Source: Haloarcula salina
Lineage (GTDB): Archaea > Halobacteriota > Halobacteria > Halobacteriales > Haloarculaceae
Direction: 5' to 3'
Assembly: GCF_010119195.1 (NCBI RefSeq)
Contig: NZ_WRXL01000002.1
Span: forward strand, 372,001 to 436,000
DNA length: 64,000 nucleotides
Position 1 is the stretch's first letter. Each line of letters begins with the position of its first letter. Below the pieces are notes generated by a model, which made no database searches, was not told where the DNA came from, and saw nothing but the letters and a program-made list of their open reading frames with translations. The position numbers and the translations under genes are program-made. Below, one piece after another: positions 53,308 through 62,971 of this stretch.

Positions 53308-54357
53308 TCAGCCGCGTCGGGCGACCGCCCGCAGCGCCGCTCGCGGGGTCGTGCCGAACGCGGCGACGATACCGCCACAGCAGAGCACGACGAGCCAGTA
53401 GGTACAGAGCCGATAGAGGAGCGTGACGCCCGCCGCGAGCGTCGGATCGAGGCCGCTCACGGCGATCACCAGTCCCGTCATGACGAGTTCGACGCCACCG
53501 AGTCCGCCCGGGACAGGTGCGAGCGACGCGAAGCCGGCCATCGGAACGACGAAGAGCGCGACGGCGACGGGGACGGTCGTCCCGAGCGCCGCCGCGCTCG
53601 TCACCAGAGGAACGCTGAACGCGACCCAGCCGACGAGCGCCCACGCGAACCCGAGCAGGACCCGCTGGCGGTCGCCAGCCACCGCACCGACCGTCGCGTA
53701 GAACTTCTCGACCTCGGCGGCGAGCGCCTCGGGTCGGGCCGCCCGGTACACCGTCGGGGACACCCGCCCAACGGTCGCCTGGACGAGCGCGGCGACCGCC
53801 AGCAGCGTCCGCCCGACGACACGTCGGCGGTACCAGAGGGTGACGGCCAGTAGCAGCGTCCCGCCGCCGACGACGGCGAGGACGGACCCGAGCGACCGGA
53901 GCCCCGGCGTCCAGGGAAGGGTGACGACGACGTAGCCGAACCCGACTCCGGCCAGACAGAGCGAGGCGAGCAGCGACTGCAGTTCGGTGACCGTCACCGG
54001 CGCGAGGTTCTCGACGTAGGGGCGGTCCAGTTCCGTCCCCACGCCGTAGGCGACGACGGCGGTCCCGAGGGCGTGTCCCATCGGCAGGATCTGCTTCGTG
54101 AGCAGCCCCAGGGAGAACACGACGAAGTTCCGCCACGGCGACAGGGTCGCGCCGGACGCCGCGAGGAGGTGCCGCTGGGACTCGCTCCACGCCACCGCTC
54201 CGAACGCCGTCACGACGACGCCGAGGGCGAACACCGAGAGGTCGGTTCCGCGGAGAGCCGCCCCGAGCCGAGGCAGGTCGACCAGCCAGAGAAACCCCGC
54301 CAGGAGCGCGCACGCCAGCAGGGCCGAAGCCACCAGTCGCCACCGTCGGAGGGCCAT
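53308..54357 (-). CDS. Flippase-like membrane protein (UPF0104/LPG synthase TM type)
   Basis: 349 residues, about eight hydrophobic segments. The pattern VVVTAFGAVAWSESQRHLLAASG, LLTKQILPMGHALG near 96-109 and ASLAPVPGGLGGVELVMTGL near 289-308 is that of the lysylphosphatidylglycerol synthase membrane domain (UPF0104), a family of presumed lipid flippases. It lacks the soluble synthase domain. The ATG at 54357 starts the first helix; the frame extends upstream over the intergenic region but that part is Arg-rich and not used. Confidence 0.9.
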   Translation of the reverse strand: MALRRWRLVASALLACALLAGFLWLVDLPRLGAALRGTDLSVFALGVVVTAFGAVAWSESQRHLLAASGATLSPWRNFVVFSLGLLTKQILPMGHALGTAVVAYGVGTELDRPYVENLAPVTVTELQSLLASLCLAGVGFGYVVVTLPWTPGLRSLGSVLAVVGGGTLLLAVTLWYRRRVVGRTLLAVAALVQATVGRVSPTVYRAARPEALAAEVEKFYATVGAVAGDRQRVLLGFAWALVGWVAFSVPLVTSAAALGTTVPVAVALFVVPMAGFASLAPVPGGLGGVELVMTGLVIAVSGLDPTLAAGVTLLYRLCTYWLVVLCCGGIVAAFGTTPRAALRAVARRG

Positions 54358-54536
54358 TCCCTTCGACAGCCGTCCGGGAGCGAGATAAGTCTGGTTCACG
54401 CCGCGGGACGGACCGGCGAGACTGCGGCCGGTTGCCCGCGCGGCCCGGCCCTGTCTCGGGAGCGCTGGCCGCTGCATCACGCGCCCCCCAATCATTCGCC
54501 CACGCCTATAAGACGCTGGCAGTGCCACTTCCGTCT

Positions 54537-55073
54537 ATGACAATCTACACCGGTCGCGGCGACCAGGGCCAGACCGACCTCCGGACCATGGAGCGGGTGT
54601 CGAAAGACAGCCGCCGCATCGAAGCCTACGGGACCGTCGACGAGGTGAACGCGCTGGTGGGCGTCGTCAGACCGACCGGGTACGACGACATCGACGAGAA
54701 ACTGCGCGAGATACAGAACCACCTCCACATCGTCCAGGCCGACTTCGCCAACCCGAGCCCGGAGGAGGACGACCCGCAGATCGACGAGTCCCACGTCGAT
54801 TCGCTGGAGGCGTTCATCGACGACGCCGACGCCGAACTGGACCCCCTGGAGTCGTTCATCCTCCCGTCGGGCTCCGAGCCCGGGGCGAAGCTCCACCACG
54901 CGCGGGCCGTCTGTCGCCGCGCAGAGCGCCGCTGCGTCTCCTTCGCGGCCGAGGAGGCCGGCGTCAACGAGGCGGCCATCGTCTACCTCAATCGGCTCTC
55001 GGACGCGCTGTTCACACTGGCCCGCCTCGTCAACAAGCGCGAGGGCGTCCGCGAGGAGAACCCCGAGTACTGA
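54537..55073 (+). CDS. ATP:cob(I)alamin adenosyltransferase (PduO type)
   Basis: 178 residues. Makes adenosylcobalamin from cob(I)alamin and ATP. Family motifs TGRGDQGQTDLRTMERVSKDS at the N-terminus, EAYGTVDEVNALVG near 29-42, LPSGSEPGAKLHHARAVCRRAER near 108-130 and LNRLSDALFTLAR near 153-165 are intact. A TATA-like CCTATAAG (54507-54514) about 26 bases upstream indicates a leaderless start. It supplies the cofactor of the class II ribonucleotide reductase. Confidence 0.95.
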   Translation: MTIYTGRGDQGQTDLRTMERVSKDSRRIEAYGTVDEVNALVGVVRPTGYDDIDEKLREIQNHLHIVQADFANPSPEEDDPQIDESHVDSLEAFIDDADAELDPLESFILPSGSEPGAKLHHARAVCRRAERRCVSFAAEEAGVNEAAIVYLNRLSDALFTLARLVNKREGVREENPEY

Positions 55074-55110
55074 GCGAGCCGCCGCCACGCAGTCCAGCCC
55101 GGCCAGCGGG

Positions 55111-55767
55111 CTACTCTTCTCGCTCCCAGTACGCGTCCTTGAAACCGGGCGTCCCGAGTTCGTGGAGGTCGCGCGACACCTCGCCGACCTCGGTCTGGAG
55201 CGCCTCGTGGTACGAGACCAGCCGGTCGCGCAGTTCGTCGTGCTGGCGGGCGAGGATCTGGGCGGCCGAGAGCGCGGCGTTGAACGACTTGCCTGCGTCG
55301 ACGGCGGTGATGGGCGCGCCCTGTGGCATCCCGATGACCGAGTCCACGGACTTCTCCTGGACGGGGACGCCGATGACCGGCAGCGGATAGGCGATGCTCG
55401 CGGTCATGTTCGGCAGGTCGGCTGACTTCCCACCCGCGCCGGCGATGATCACGTCGACGCCCCGGTCGGCGGCGGTCTCGGCGTAGGCGTACATCAGTTC
55501 GGGCGTCCGGTGGGCCGAGCAGACGAACGTTTCGAAGGTGAACCGGGCGTCCGGCGCGTCGGCGTAGTCGGTCTGTTCCTCGAAGCCGAGTTCGTCGGCG
55601 AGCGCGGCGTAGGCCCCCGGCCGCTTGCCCTTCCCGCCGGCCATCGTCGCCAGGTCCGAGTCCGACCCCATGACGATGCCCACGTCCGGCGTCAGGTCGT
55701 TCGGGCGATCCATCTCGGCTTCCTCGCGCAACTGGTCGATGAGCGACTGGACGCTGTCGGGCGTCAT
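55111..55767 (-). CDS. purE: N5-carboxyaminoimidazole ribonucleotide mutase
   Basis: Rearranges N5-CAIR to CAIR in purine synthesis. 218 residues; VGIVMGSDSDLATM near 25-38 and FVCSAHRTPELM (catalytic histidine) near 86-97, ending with ALSAAQILARQHDEL. A haloarchaeal insert (KGKRPGAYAALADELG) lies between the first motif and the histidine. Start ATG 55767; an internal ATG at residue 19 is an alternative. purK is not in the window. Confidence 0.95.
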   Translation of the reverse strand: MTPDSVQSLIDQLREEAEMDRPNDLTPDVGIVMGSDSDLATMAGGKGKRPGAYAALADELGFEEQTDYADAPDARFTFETFVCSAHRTPELMYAYAETAADRGVDVIIAGAGGKSADLPNMTASIAYPLPVIGVPVQEKSVDSVIGMPQGAPITAVDAGKSFNAALSAAQILARQHDELRDRLVSYHEALQTEVGEVSRDLHELGTPGFKDAYWEREE

Positions 55768-55816
55768 ACGAGGGCGTCAGACCGGCGGGGGCGTAAGTGT
55801 AGGCGATTTCCGCTCG

Positions 55817-56209
55817 TCAGTCCTCGGCCAGGACCGATTCGAGCGCGTCGTAACACGCCTCCGGATCGGCGGGAAACAGCCTGAGCGGGCGCGTCTCGCC
55901 CGAGACGCTGATTCTGAGGGACCCGCGCTTGCGGTAGGTGAGGGCCGTGCTGACGAGGCCGGCGACCACGAACAGTCCTGCCAGGAGGAGATTTCGCCCG
56001 ACAGAGGCGAGGCCGAACCCGACGAGACCGAGGCTCATCACCGCGAGGAACCAGTCGACGTCCTGTAGCGTCACGTCGACGACGCCCGTCAGGGGGACGG
56101 TGACGGATTCCGCCGCGGGCCTGTCGACCAGTACGCGGTCGGTCGTGACGGTGATGCGGCCGCCGCGCCGGAGGGAACCGACGTACACCGCCTCGCTCTC
56201 CTCGGGCAT
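55817..56209 (-). CDS. Small membrane protein with PH-like fold, function unknown
   Basis: 130 residues. A beta-rich N-terminus (VYVGSLRRGGRITVTTDRVLVDRP) resembles the bacterial PH-like domain of membrane proteins; two hydrophobic helices lie near 53-85, followed by a strand region. No enzyme motif. It precedes the NCS2 permease on the same strand by six bases, so the two are likely co-transcribed. Confidence 0.8.
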   Translation of the reverse strand: MPEESEAVYVGSLRRGGRITVTTDRVLVDRPAAESVTVPLTGVVDVTLQDVDWFLAVMSLGLVGFGLASVGRNLLLAGLFVVAGLVSTALTYRKRGSLRISVSGETRPLRLFPADPEACYDALESVLAED

Positions 56210-56215
56210 CTCGTC

Positions 56216-57862
56216 TCAGTCGTCACCCGGGACGCGGGGGCGGTCGCCGCCGCGGCCGCGCAGTCGGTCGACCGCCGACACGAACGCTTCGTCGTCCTCG
56301 GTGAGTTCCGCCCACGCGCTGAGGCCGCGCTCCTCGCGGGTGCCGGGAATGGTGTTGTCGAGGACGAACGCGACGACGCCGCCGACGACCATGCCGGTGC
56401 CGCCGACGACGAACAGCGTCGTCGCGACAACGTCGGTCCCGAGCACCGCGCCGAGGACCGGCACGCCGGCGAGGCCCTGCTGGAGCGCCGTCGCGCCCGA
56501 CGCGTCGAGGCCCTGTCCGACCTGGCTCATGTACTCGGGGACGGCGAGGCCGGCGAAGAGGGCGAACCCGACGATGAAGACGTTGCGGTTCGCGTCGAGG
56601 TCGACGTACTTCAACTGCGAGAGCCCGACCGCGGCGATCTGTCCGAACATCACCATGTAGAGACCGCCGATGATGGGGGCGGGGATCGTCGCGAACAGTT
56701 CGCCCATCGGGCCGAAGTAGCCGACGAGAATCATCACCGCCGCGCCGATCTGGACGACGTAGCGGGAGGCGACGCCGGTGATGGCGATGGCCCCGACGTT
56801 CTCGGTGTAAGACGTGCACCCGTTCCCGGTGCCCATGACGCCGGCGAAGACGTTGCCGACGCCCTCCATCCCGATGCCGTGGTCGATGCGCTTCGCGCTC
56901 GGTGCGCCCTTGCCGGCGATGCGAGCGACGGAGTGGTAGTCGCCGAAGCTCTCGACGACGGAGGCCAGCATCCCCGCCATCATGCCGACGACGAAGCCCG
57001 GGGTGAACTGCGGCAGGCCCCACTGGAAGGGGTAGACGGGCTGGAGCAGGGGTGCGCTGGTGACGCTCCCGAGCGCGACGTAGCTCACCGATCCCTCGGC
57101 GAACACGCCGGTCACCGAGAGGACGGCGGCGACGCCCCACGCGACGGCGATGCCGAGGAGCACGGGGAACAGTTTGAACGCCCGGTGGCGCCTGTCGAGG
57201 TACTGCGAGAAGACGACGATGGCGAGCATCGTGAGACCGAGGAGCCACCAGTTCTGGCCGGTCCCGGGCGCGCCGAAGTTCGGGTTCGCTATCTGCGGGA
57301 CGTTGAACAGCGCGAGGCCGATGAGCGCGATGACGGGCGCGATGACGACCGGCCCCATGTAGCGCTTCAGTTTCCCCATCAGGCCGGAGTAGCCGATGAG
57401 CATCTCGACGACGCCGGCGACGATGACCGCGCCCTGCAGTTCGACGAGCATGGTCTGCCAGTCCGCGCCCTGCTGGGCCAGCACGCCGATGATAGCCAGT
57501 CCCGGTGCGAGCATCGAGAACGTCCCGCCCTGGACGATGGGATAGCGGTTCCCGATGGTCGTCTGGGCAAGCGTCGCGATGCCCGAGACGACGAAGAACG
57601 TGCCGATGAGACGACCGACCTGGCCCGGTGCGGCCTCGAACATCCCCATCGCGCCCGCGAGACCGAGGGGAATCGCGACCGACGCGCCGATCATCGTCAG
57701 GTAGTGCTGGACGCCGAGCAGTATCGACTCGCCCCTCGGCGGTCTGTCCTCGATGCCGTACTCCACGAACCCGGCGGCCGACGCCTCGCCCGCGGCGTCC
57801 GGCCCCTCCGGCGTGAAGCCCTTCTCAACCTCCTCGAAATCGTCCGCGCTGTCGGAACCCAT
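56216..57862 (-). CDS. NCS2 family nucleobase permease (uracil/xanthine type)
   Basis: 548 residues with about 12-14 membrane segments. Features: GVQHYLTMIGASVAIPLG near 51-68, VVESFGDYHSVARIAG near 292-307 and GNVFAGVMGTGNGCTSYTENVGAI near 323-346, the NCS2 substrate region. Imports uracil, xanthine or a related base by ion symport; specificity is not decided. Start ATG 57862; in-frame codons upstream are not used because they lack family similarity. Upstream partner of the PH-like gene. Confidence 0.94.
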   Translation of the reverse strand: MGSDSADDFEEVEKGFTPEGPDAAGEASAAGFVEYGIEDRPPRGESILLGVQHYLTMIGASVAIPLGLAGAMGMFEAAPGQVGRLIGTFFVVSGIATLAQTTIGNRYPIVQGGTFSMLAPGLAIIGVLAQQGADWQTMLVELQGAVIVAGVVEMLIGYSGLMGKLKRYMGPVVIAPVIALIGLALFNVPQIANPNFGAPGTGQNWWLLGLTMLAIVVFSQYLDRRHRAFKLFPVLLGIAVAWGVAAVLSVTGVFAEGSVSYVALGSVTSAPLLQPVYPFQWGLPQFTPGFVVGMMAGMLASVVESFGDYHSVARIAGKGAPSAKRIDHGIGMEGVGNVFAGVMGTGNGCTSYTENVGAIAITGVASRYVVQIGAAVMILVGYFGPMGELFATIPAPIIGGLYMVMFGQIAAVGLSQLKYVDLDANRNVFIVGFALFAGLAVPEYMSQVGQGLDASGATALQQGLAGVPVLGAVLGTDVVATTLFVVGGTGMVVGGVVAFVLDNTIPGTREERGLSAWAELTEDDEAFVSAVDRLRGRGGDRPRVPGDD

Positions 57863-57991
57863 ATGCCAACTACAGGGACCGTGGCAGTGCCCCCTGAAAT
57901 CTCTTGCCAGTTGGATCGGCCGCCCCTCACGCGTTCGGACCGTCATACGGAAAGGAAAACGCTCTTAGCCCGGACCGACACATCTGCGTAC

Positions 57992-59263
57992 ATGAGCAAC
58001 GGGGACGACGAGACCGACGAGGACGCCCCTGCCGAGGACGCCGGCGAGGACGTCAGTAGCGAGGCACTCGAATCGCGGCTCGACGAGGCCAGCGAGGCCC
58101 TGGACGCCGCCGAGACGGAAGCGGACCTCGACGAGGTCGAAGCGACGCTCGACGAGGTCGAGAGCGACCTCGAGGCCGCCGACCTGCCCGAACCCGACGA
58201 GGACGACGAGGACGCCGAGGACCCCCGCGAGGAACTGGAGTCGCGGCTCTCGGATCTCCGCGACGACCTCGAATCCCAGCGCGGCCCCTACGCCGAGGAC
58301 GTCGTCGACATCGTCACCGAGGCCCAGACCACCGTCACCGAAAGCGAGTGGACCGAGGACGGCGAGCAGGAAGCCCAGGACGCCGTCGAGGACTTCCTCG
58401 ACGCGTCCGCGGAGTACGTCGACCACGACGCCGACACGGGCGGTGACTTCGTCGCCGCCGCCGACGCGCTCGGAACGGTCGCCGACGCCGTCGAGGCCGC
58501 GGACCTCGACCCCGACGAGGACACGGAGACCATCGAAGGCCTGCTGGAGGCCGCCGAGGCGCTGGAGACGGGCCTCGAGGAGGCCGAGGTCTGGGACGAC
58601 CTCACCGTCCAGGAGAAACTGGACTCCCGGGGATTCTACGACGTGCTGAACAACGAGAACCGCAAGGACTTCCCGCCGGAGTGGAACGCCGCGAAGCTCC
58701 ACGCCGAGGAGGGCGACCTCGAAGAGGTCCTCTACGCCTACGAGAACATGGGCTCGGAGTTCTTCGAGGAGTACATGGTCGACCTGCTGTACCACCTCGG
58801 GAGCGACGCGGAGGCGGCCTTCGACGCCATGCACCAGCGCGCCCAGAAACGGGAGAAGGGGCCTATTTCGGTGCTCGGCAAGATCGGCGACGAGCGCGCG
58901 GCCGAGACGCTCCACGACTACATCGACGGCGACGGCGACCCGGCGCTCCAGAAGGTCACCCTGCGCGCGCTCGGGGCCATCGGGAGCGAGGAGTCCGTCC
59001 AGCCGGTCGCGAATCGCCTCGACGCCGACGAGGCCGAGATCCGGTCCTCTGCGGCTCGCTCGCTCGGTCTGCTCGGCGACACCCGCGCCGTCGAGCCGCT
59101 CGCGGACGTGCTCGAAGCCGACGACAGCGACTCCGTCCGGGCCTCCGCGGCGTGGGCGCTCCGCCAGATCGGCACCGAGGACGCCCTCGACGAGGCCGCC
59201 AGGTACGCCGACGACCGCGCCTACCTCGTCCAGGCCGAGGCCGAGAAGGCCTCCGGCGTCTGA
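57992..59263 (+). CDS. Acidic coiled-coil protein with HEAT repeats
   Basis: 423 residues. The first about 180 residues are very acidic and helical (Asp/Glu/Ala-rich coiled coil, for example DEVEATLDEVESDLEAADLPE). The C-terminal half holds HEAT/PBS-lyase repeats: GPISVLGKIGDERAAETLHDYID, LRALGAIGSEESVQPVANRL, SSAARSLGLLGDTRAVEPLAD and SAAWALRQIGTEDALDEAARY, at about 31-residue spacing. A protein-interaction scaffold is likely. Start ATG 57992 is the first in the coding frame after the promoter. Confidence 0.88.
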   Translation: MSNGDDETDEDAPAEDAGEDVSSEALESRLDEASEALDAAETEADLDEVEATLDEVESDLEAADLPEPDEDDEDAEDPREELESRLSDLRDDLESQRGPYAEDVVDIVTEAQTTVTESEWTEDGEQEAQDAVEDFLDASAEYVDHDADTGGDFVAAADALGTVADAVEAADLDPDEDTETIEGLLEAAEALETGLEEAEVWDDLTVQEKLDSRGFYDVLNNENRKDFPPEWNAAKLHAEEGDLEEVLYAYENMGSEFFEEYMVDLLYHLGSDAEAAFDAMHQRAQKREKGPISVLGKIGDERAAETLHDYIDGDGDPALQKVTLRALGAIGSEESVQPVANRLDADEAEIRSSAARSLGLLGDTRAVEPLADVLEADDSDSVRASAAWALRQIGTEDALDEAARYADDRAYLVQAEAEKASGV

Positions 59264-59305
59264 TCGCGCGAACCTTTTTGTACCGGCGGGCGGCCAGACG
59301 CCCCG

Positions 59306-60946
59306 ATGCGACCGCCCGCCCCGCTCGTCTGCTGTCTGCTCGCACTCGTCGCGTGCTCCCCGGTCGCCGCGACTGCGTCGACGCCGCTCCCGGCGGCTGA
59401 CGCTCCGGCCGCGACTGCCGTACCCGAAGCGCCCGCGATAGCCGCAGTGTATCCCGATCCGGTCGCCGGCGGCGACCGCGGCGAGTTCGTCGTCCTCTCG
59501 ATCCCGTCCGACACGGCGCTTGACGAATATCGGCTCTCCGACGGCGACGGAACGGTGTCGCTCCCGAACGCGACCGCCACCGGCCGCGTCGTCGTCTCGA
59601 CCGCGCCGAACCACACGCGACGGCTCACGGACAGCCGGGTCGTCGGCGTGGACGGGCACCTCGCGCTGGCAAACGGCGGCGAGCGGATTCGACTGCTGCG
59701 CGGTGAGCGAACCGTCGACGCCGTTCGGTACTCGGACGCCAGCGAGGGCGAACTCGGCGTCGTGAACGGCTCGGCCGTCCGCTGGCGGCCGCTCGGCGCG
59801 ACGGACCGGCCCGTCGTGAGCGCGCCCGGTGGCGAGGTCCGAACCTTCGTGCTTCCCGATGCAACAGGCGCGCCGCTCGAGCCGATACGGAACGCCGACG
59901 AGCGCGTCCTGCTGGCTGGCTACACGCTCTCCTCCGCGCGCGTGGCGGACGCGCTGATCGACGCGAAGCAGCGCGGAGCGACCGTCCGCGTCCTGCTCGA
60001 AGGCGAACCCGTCGGCACGCGAACCGCCGCGGAGGCCCGGGCGCTCGACCGACTGACCGACGCGGGCGTCCCGGTCCGTCTCGTTTCGGGACCGCGGGCC
60101 CGGTACAGCTACCACCACGCGAAGTACGCCGTCGCGGACGGCCGGGCGGTGGTCCTGACCGAGAACTGGAAGCCCGCGGGGACCGGCGGCAACAGCAGTC
60201 GCGGCTGGGGCGTCGTCACCGAACAGCCGCGAATCGTCGAGGGCCTCGCGGCGACCTTCCGCGCGGACGCGGAGTGGCGCGATAGCGTGGCGTGGGAGCG
60301 CTATCGGCGGGGTCGGCGGTTCGAACGCGGCGAGCAGGCCACCGGTTCGTATCCGACCGAATTCAGCGCTGAGTCGGTGTCCGTCCGCCGGACGGACCTG
60401 CTGGTCACGCCGGACAACGCGCAGGGCGAACTCGTCGCGACCCTGGACCGGGCGAACGACTCCGTCGACGTGATCCAGCCCACCGTCGGCGACTGGGACA
60501 GTCCCCTGCTCCGCGCGCTCCGGCGGGCGGCCTCGCGCGGCGTGGAGGTCCGCCTGCTCCTGAGCGACGCGTGGTACGTCCGCGAGGAAAACCGCCGCAC
60601 CGTCGAGCGGTTTCGGGACTGGGCGGACCGTCGGGACGCGCCGCTCTCTGCCAAACTGGCCGACCCGGAGGGACGGTACGAGAAGGTCCACGCGAAGGGG
60701 GCCGTCGTCGACGGCGAGCGCGTCGTCGTCGGGAGCCTCAACTGGAACGAGCAAGCGGCGACGACGAACCGCGAGGTCCTCCTCGTCCTCCACGGCCCGG
60801 ATGCGGCCGCGTACTTCGACGAGGTGTTCGACGCCGACTGGGCCGGCGGGGGCGGCGTCGGCTTCCCGATCGGTCTCGCCGCCGCCGTCGCCGGCGTGCT
60901 CGTCGTCGCCGGGCTCGCCGCTCGGCGGGTGCGGTTCGAACCATGA
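59306..60946 (+). CDS. Secreted, membrane-anchored phospholipase D-like protein with lamin-tail-like domain
   Basis: 546 residues. An N-terminal signal peptide (LVCCLLALVACSPVAATA) is followed by a lamin-tail-like beta domain (about 42-150). Two PLD half-sites follow: HHAKYAVADGRAVVLTENW near 271-289 and VHAKGAVVDGERVVVGSLNWN near 460-480, both with HxK(x4)D, so both catalytic halves are intact. A C-terminal membrane helix (GLAAAVAGVLVVAGLAARR) anchors it. Likely an outside-facing nuclease or phosphodiesterase; substrate unknown. Confidence 0.92.
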   Translation: MRPPAPLVCCLLALVACSPVAATASTPLPAADAPAATAVPEAPAIAAVYPDPVAGGDRGEFVVLSIPSDTALDEYRLSDGDGTVSLPNATATGRVVVSTAPNHTRRLTDSRVVGVDGHLALANGGERIRLLRGERTVDAVRYSDASEGELGVVNGSAVRWRPLGATDRPVVSAPGGEVRTFVLPDATGAPLEPIRNADERVLLAGYTLSSARVADALIDAKQRGATVRVLLEGEPVGTRTAAEARALDRLTDAGVPVRLVSGPRARYSYHHAKYAVADGRAVVLTENWKPAGTGGNSSRGWGVVTEQPRIVEGLAATFRADAEWRDSVAWERYRRGRRFERGEQATGSYPTEFSAESVSVRRTDLLVTPDNAQGELVATLDRANDSVDVIQPTVGDWDSPLLRALRRAASRGVEVRLLLSDAWYVREENRRTVERFRDWADRRDAPLSAKLADPEGRYEKVHAKGAVVDGERVVVGSLNWNEQAATTNREVLLVLHGPDAAAYFDEVFDADWAGGGGVGFPIGLAAAVAGVLVVAGLAARRVRFEP

Positions 60947-60964
60947 GAACGGACGGCTGCAGGC

Positions 60965-62878
60965 CTACACTTCCTCGGGGAGCGCCGTCGAACTGCCGAG
61001 CTCCTCGTCGATTTCGGCCTCCGCCATCTTCTCGACGAGCGCGTCGATGACCGTCTCGCGCATGCCCTTCACGAACTTGATGGAGCCGACGACGAGGTGA
61101 CCGCCGCCGGAGACGCCGCCGCCGTCGACCTCCTCGGTGAGTTCGGTGACCATCCGCGGGATGTCGAGCCGGACGCCGTCCGAGCGCAGGACGGCGAAGT
61201 CGGGGCCGTAGCCGATGGTGATGACGGGGTCGCCCGTCTCGGCGACCTTCCGGTCGTGGATCTCACCGGTGGTCTTGCCGGGCGCGGGGTAGGTAAAGCG
61301 GTGGGCGTGATTCTCCACGTCGATGGTGTAGAGGTGCGCGCCGTTGTCGAGTCGCTCGTGGTCCACGTGGCTCATCGCGGCGTCGAGCTGGTCGCCCACG
61401 TCGCGCTCGGCGCGCTCGGCGAGGAAGTCGACGACTTCCTCGTGGCGCTCCCGGTCGTCGCAGTCGACGTTCAGCACGTCGGTGATGAGCTGTTCGCCGG
61501 AGCTGTAGCGCAGCCAGTGGGTGGCGTAGTCGAGCGCCTCGCCGATGTCGCGCAGGTCGCTCTCGTCGTAGCCCTGCTCGCTCGCCAGGTCGACGTAGTC
61601 CCGCATCGCCTCGGCCTCGGAGCGGTCCGAGAGGCCGGCGACGGCGGGGACGTGCGTGAGGTCGTCCGTGAGGTCGGGGTCGATCATCCGGGCGAGTTCG
61701 ACACAGAGCATGCCCGTGGTGATGCGGTAGTCCTCGTCGTGGAGGTAGGGGTTGACGTGCTGCTCGATGAGCGGCTCGACGGCCTCGGGGTCCGGGTGGT
61801 GGTGGTCGACGACGACGACCGGGATGTCGTAGTGCCGGAGGTTCCGGTAGGCGGGCGTGTCCTCCTCGGTCGAGCCGTTGTCGAGCATCAGCAGCATGGG
61901 GAGCTTCTGGCCGTGGCGAGTGCGGTCCTCCAGCGCGAAGTTGAGGTCCCGCGTCACGTCCTCCATCTCGTAGTAGGGGGCCTTGCTCGGGAGGCGCTTG
62001 AGGAGGTGCTGGGGCGCGCTGTCGTCCTCGTACTGCGAGGCAATGAACGACTCCAGGGCGACCTGCAGCGGGACGCTCGCACAGAGACCGTCGCCGTCGG
62101 CGTGGTGACGCATCCGGATCGGGCGGCCCGAGAGCACCGTCTTGCGGAGTTCGGTCGCGACCTCTCGGAGGTCGTCCCACAGCTTCTCGAAGGCGGGCCA
62201 CTCGACGAGCGGTTCCACGTCGGCCGGCTCGGCGGCCGCTTCGAGCGCCGCGTCGAGGTCGGCCGCCACGTCGGCGGCCGCGTCGCCGGAGAGGACGGAA
62301 AGCGAGTCGGCCTCGATCTGGAGGCCGTCGTCGCGCTCCTCGGCCCGGCCCGAGACGCGGACGATGTCGTCGATCTCTACGTCTGGGTACGCGCGGACGC
62401 CCGCCTCCTCGAAGGCGGCACAGGGGACGATGCCGGTCTCGTCGCGGACCTGGAACACCGTCGGGCCGCCGGTCTGTTTGATCTGGACGACCTGGCCTTC
62501 GAGGACGACGGTCGAACCGGTCGCGCCGTCGAGGTCGTCGACGGTCGTCGCGTCGCCGTGGACGACGTGCTGTTCCTCGTAGCCGTCGACGCGGACCTCT
62601 TCGAAGCTGAGATCGCCGTCGGGGCGGATCTCGCCCAGTTCGACGATGAGCTCGTCGCCCACGTCGTAGGGGCCGATCAGGTTCGAGTCGTGGACGAGCC
62701 CGGAGACGGCGTCCGAGAGGTCGACGAACACGCCGTACTCGACGACGCCGTTGACGGTTGCGTGGTACAGTGCGCCCTCTTCGAGATCATCTACCGTACA
62801 TTCATCCGCGAGATCGTAGACGACGGTCCCGCCGTCGGGGACCGCGGCACCGTCGTCGGTGCCAGTTGGCGAAGACAT
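60965..62878 (-). CDS. DHH-family phosphoesterase/nuclease with S1 and OB domains (RecJ-like)
   Basis: 637 residues. Order: S1-type RNA-binding domain (about 30-90, TVNGVVEYGVFVDLSDAVSGLVHDSN), OB fold (about 115-195, VVLEGQVVQIKQTGGPTVFQVRD), DHH domain with HHADGDGLC near 257-265, DNGSTEEDT and VVDHHHPDP near 353, and a DHHA1 domain with GGGVSGGGHLVVGSIKF near 583-600. This is the archaeal RecJ-like/GAN-related group with an RNA-binding front. An exonuclease on RNA or DNA is expected. Start ATG 62878; the longer frame upstream reads through another gene. Confidence 0.94.
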   Translation of the reverse strand: MSSPTGTDDGAAVPDGGTVVYDLADECTVDDLEEGALYHATVNGVVEYGVFVDLSDAVSGLVHDSNLIGPYDVGDELIVELGEIRPDGDLSFEEVRVDGYEEQHVVHGDATTVDDLDGATGSTVVLEGQVVQIKQTGGPTVFQVRDETGIVPCAAFEEAGVRAYPDVEIDDIVRVSGRAEERDDGLQIEADSLSVLSGDAAADVAADLDAALEAAAEPADVEPLVEWPAFEKLWDDLREVATELRKTVLSGRPIRMRHHADGDGLCASVPLQVALESFIASQYEDDSAPQHLLKRLPSKAPYYEMEDVTRDLNFALEDRTRHGQKLPMLLMLDNGSTEEDTPAYRNLRHYDIPVVVVDHHHPDPEAVEPLIEQHVNPYLHDEDYRITTGMLCVELARMIDPDLTDDLTHVPAVAGLSDRSEAEAMRDYVDLASEQGYDESDLRDIGEALDYATHWLRYSSGEQLITDVLNVDCDDRERHEEVVDFLAERAERDVGDQLDAAMSHVDHERLDNGAHLYTIDVENHAHRFTYPAPGKTTGEIHDRKVAETGDPVITIGYGPDFAVLRSDGVRLDIPRMVTELTEEVDGGGVSGGGHLVVGSIKFVKGMRETVIDALVEKMAEAEIDEELGSSTALPEEV

Positions 62879-62971
62879 TTGCCGTTTCTTCGGTGCTCCC
62901 CGGTTTGTACTCTTCGGAATCGAGGGAGGTCCGAACACAACGCGTAAAAAGCGGCCGACCCGACTGTGAGT

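Noticed and set aside
56879-57991. Upstream extension of the HEAT-repeat gene to 56879
   Set aside because: The added part overlaps the NCS2 permease on the other strand and is its reverse image; the protein-like part starts at 57992.
57965-60793. 942-residue minus-strand frame opposite the HEAT and PLD genes
   Set aside because: Composition is a mirror of the acidic plus-strand genes (Val/Leu/Arg/Asp without domains); both plus genes have clear domains.
61097-62947. 616-residue plus-strand frame opposite the DHH gene
   Set aside because: Antisense to a protein with S1, DHH and DHHA1 motifs; no domain of its own.
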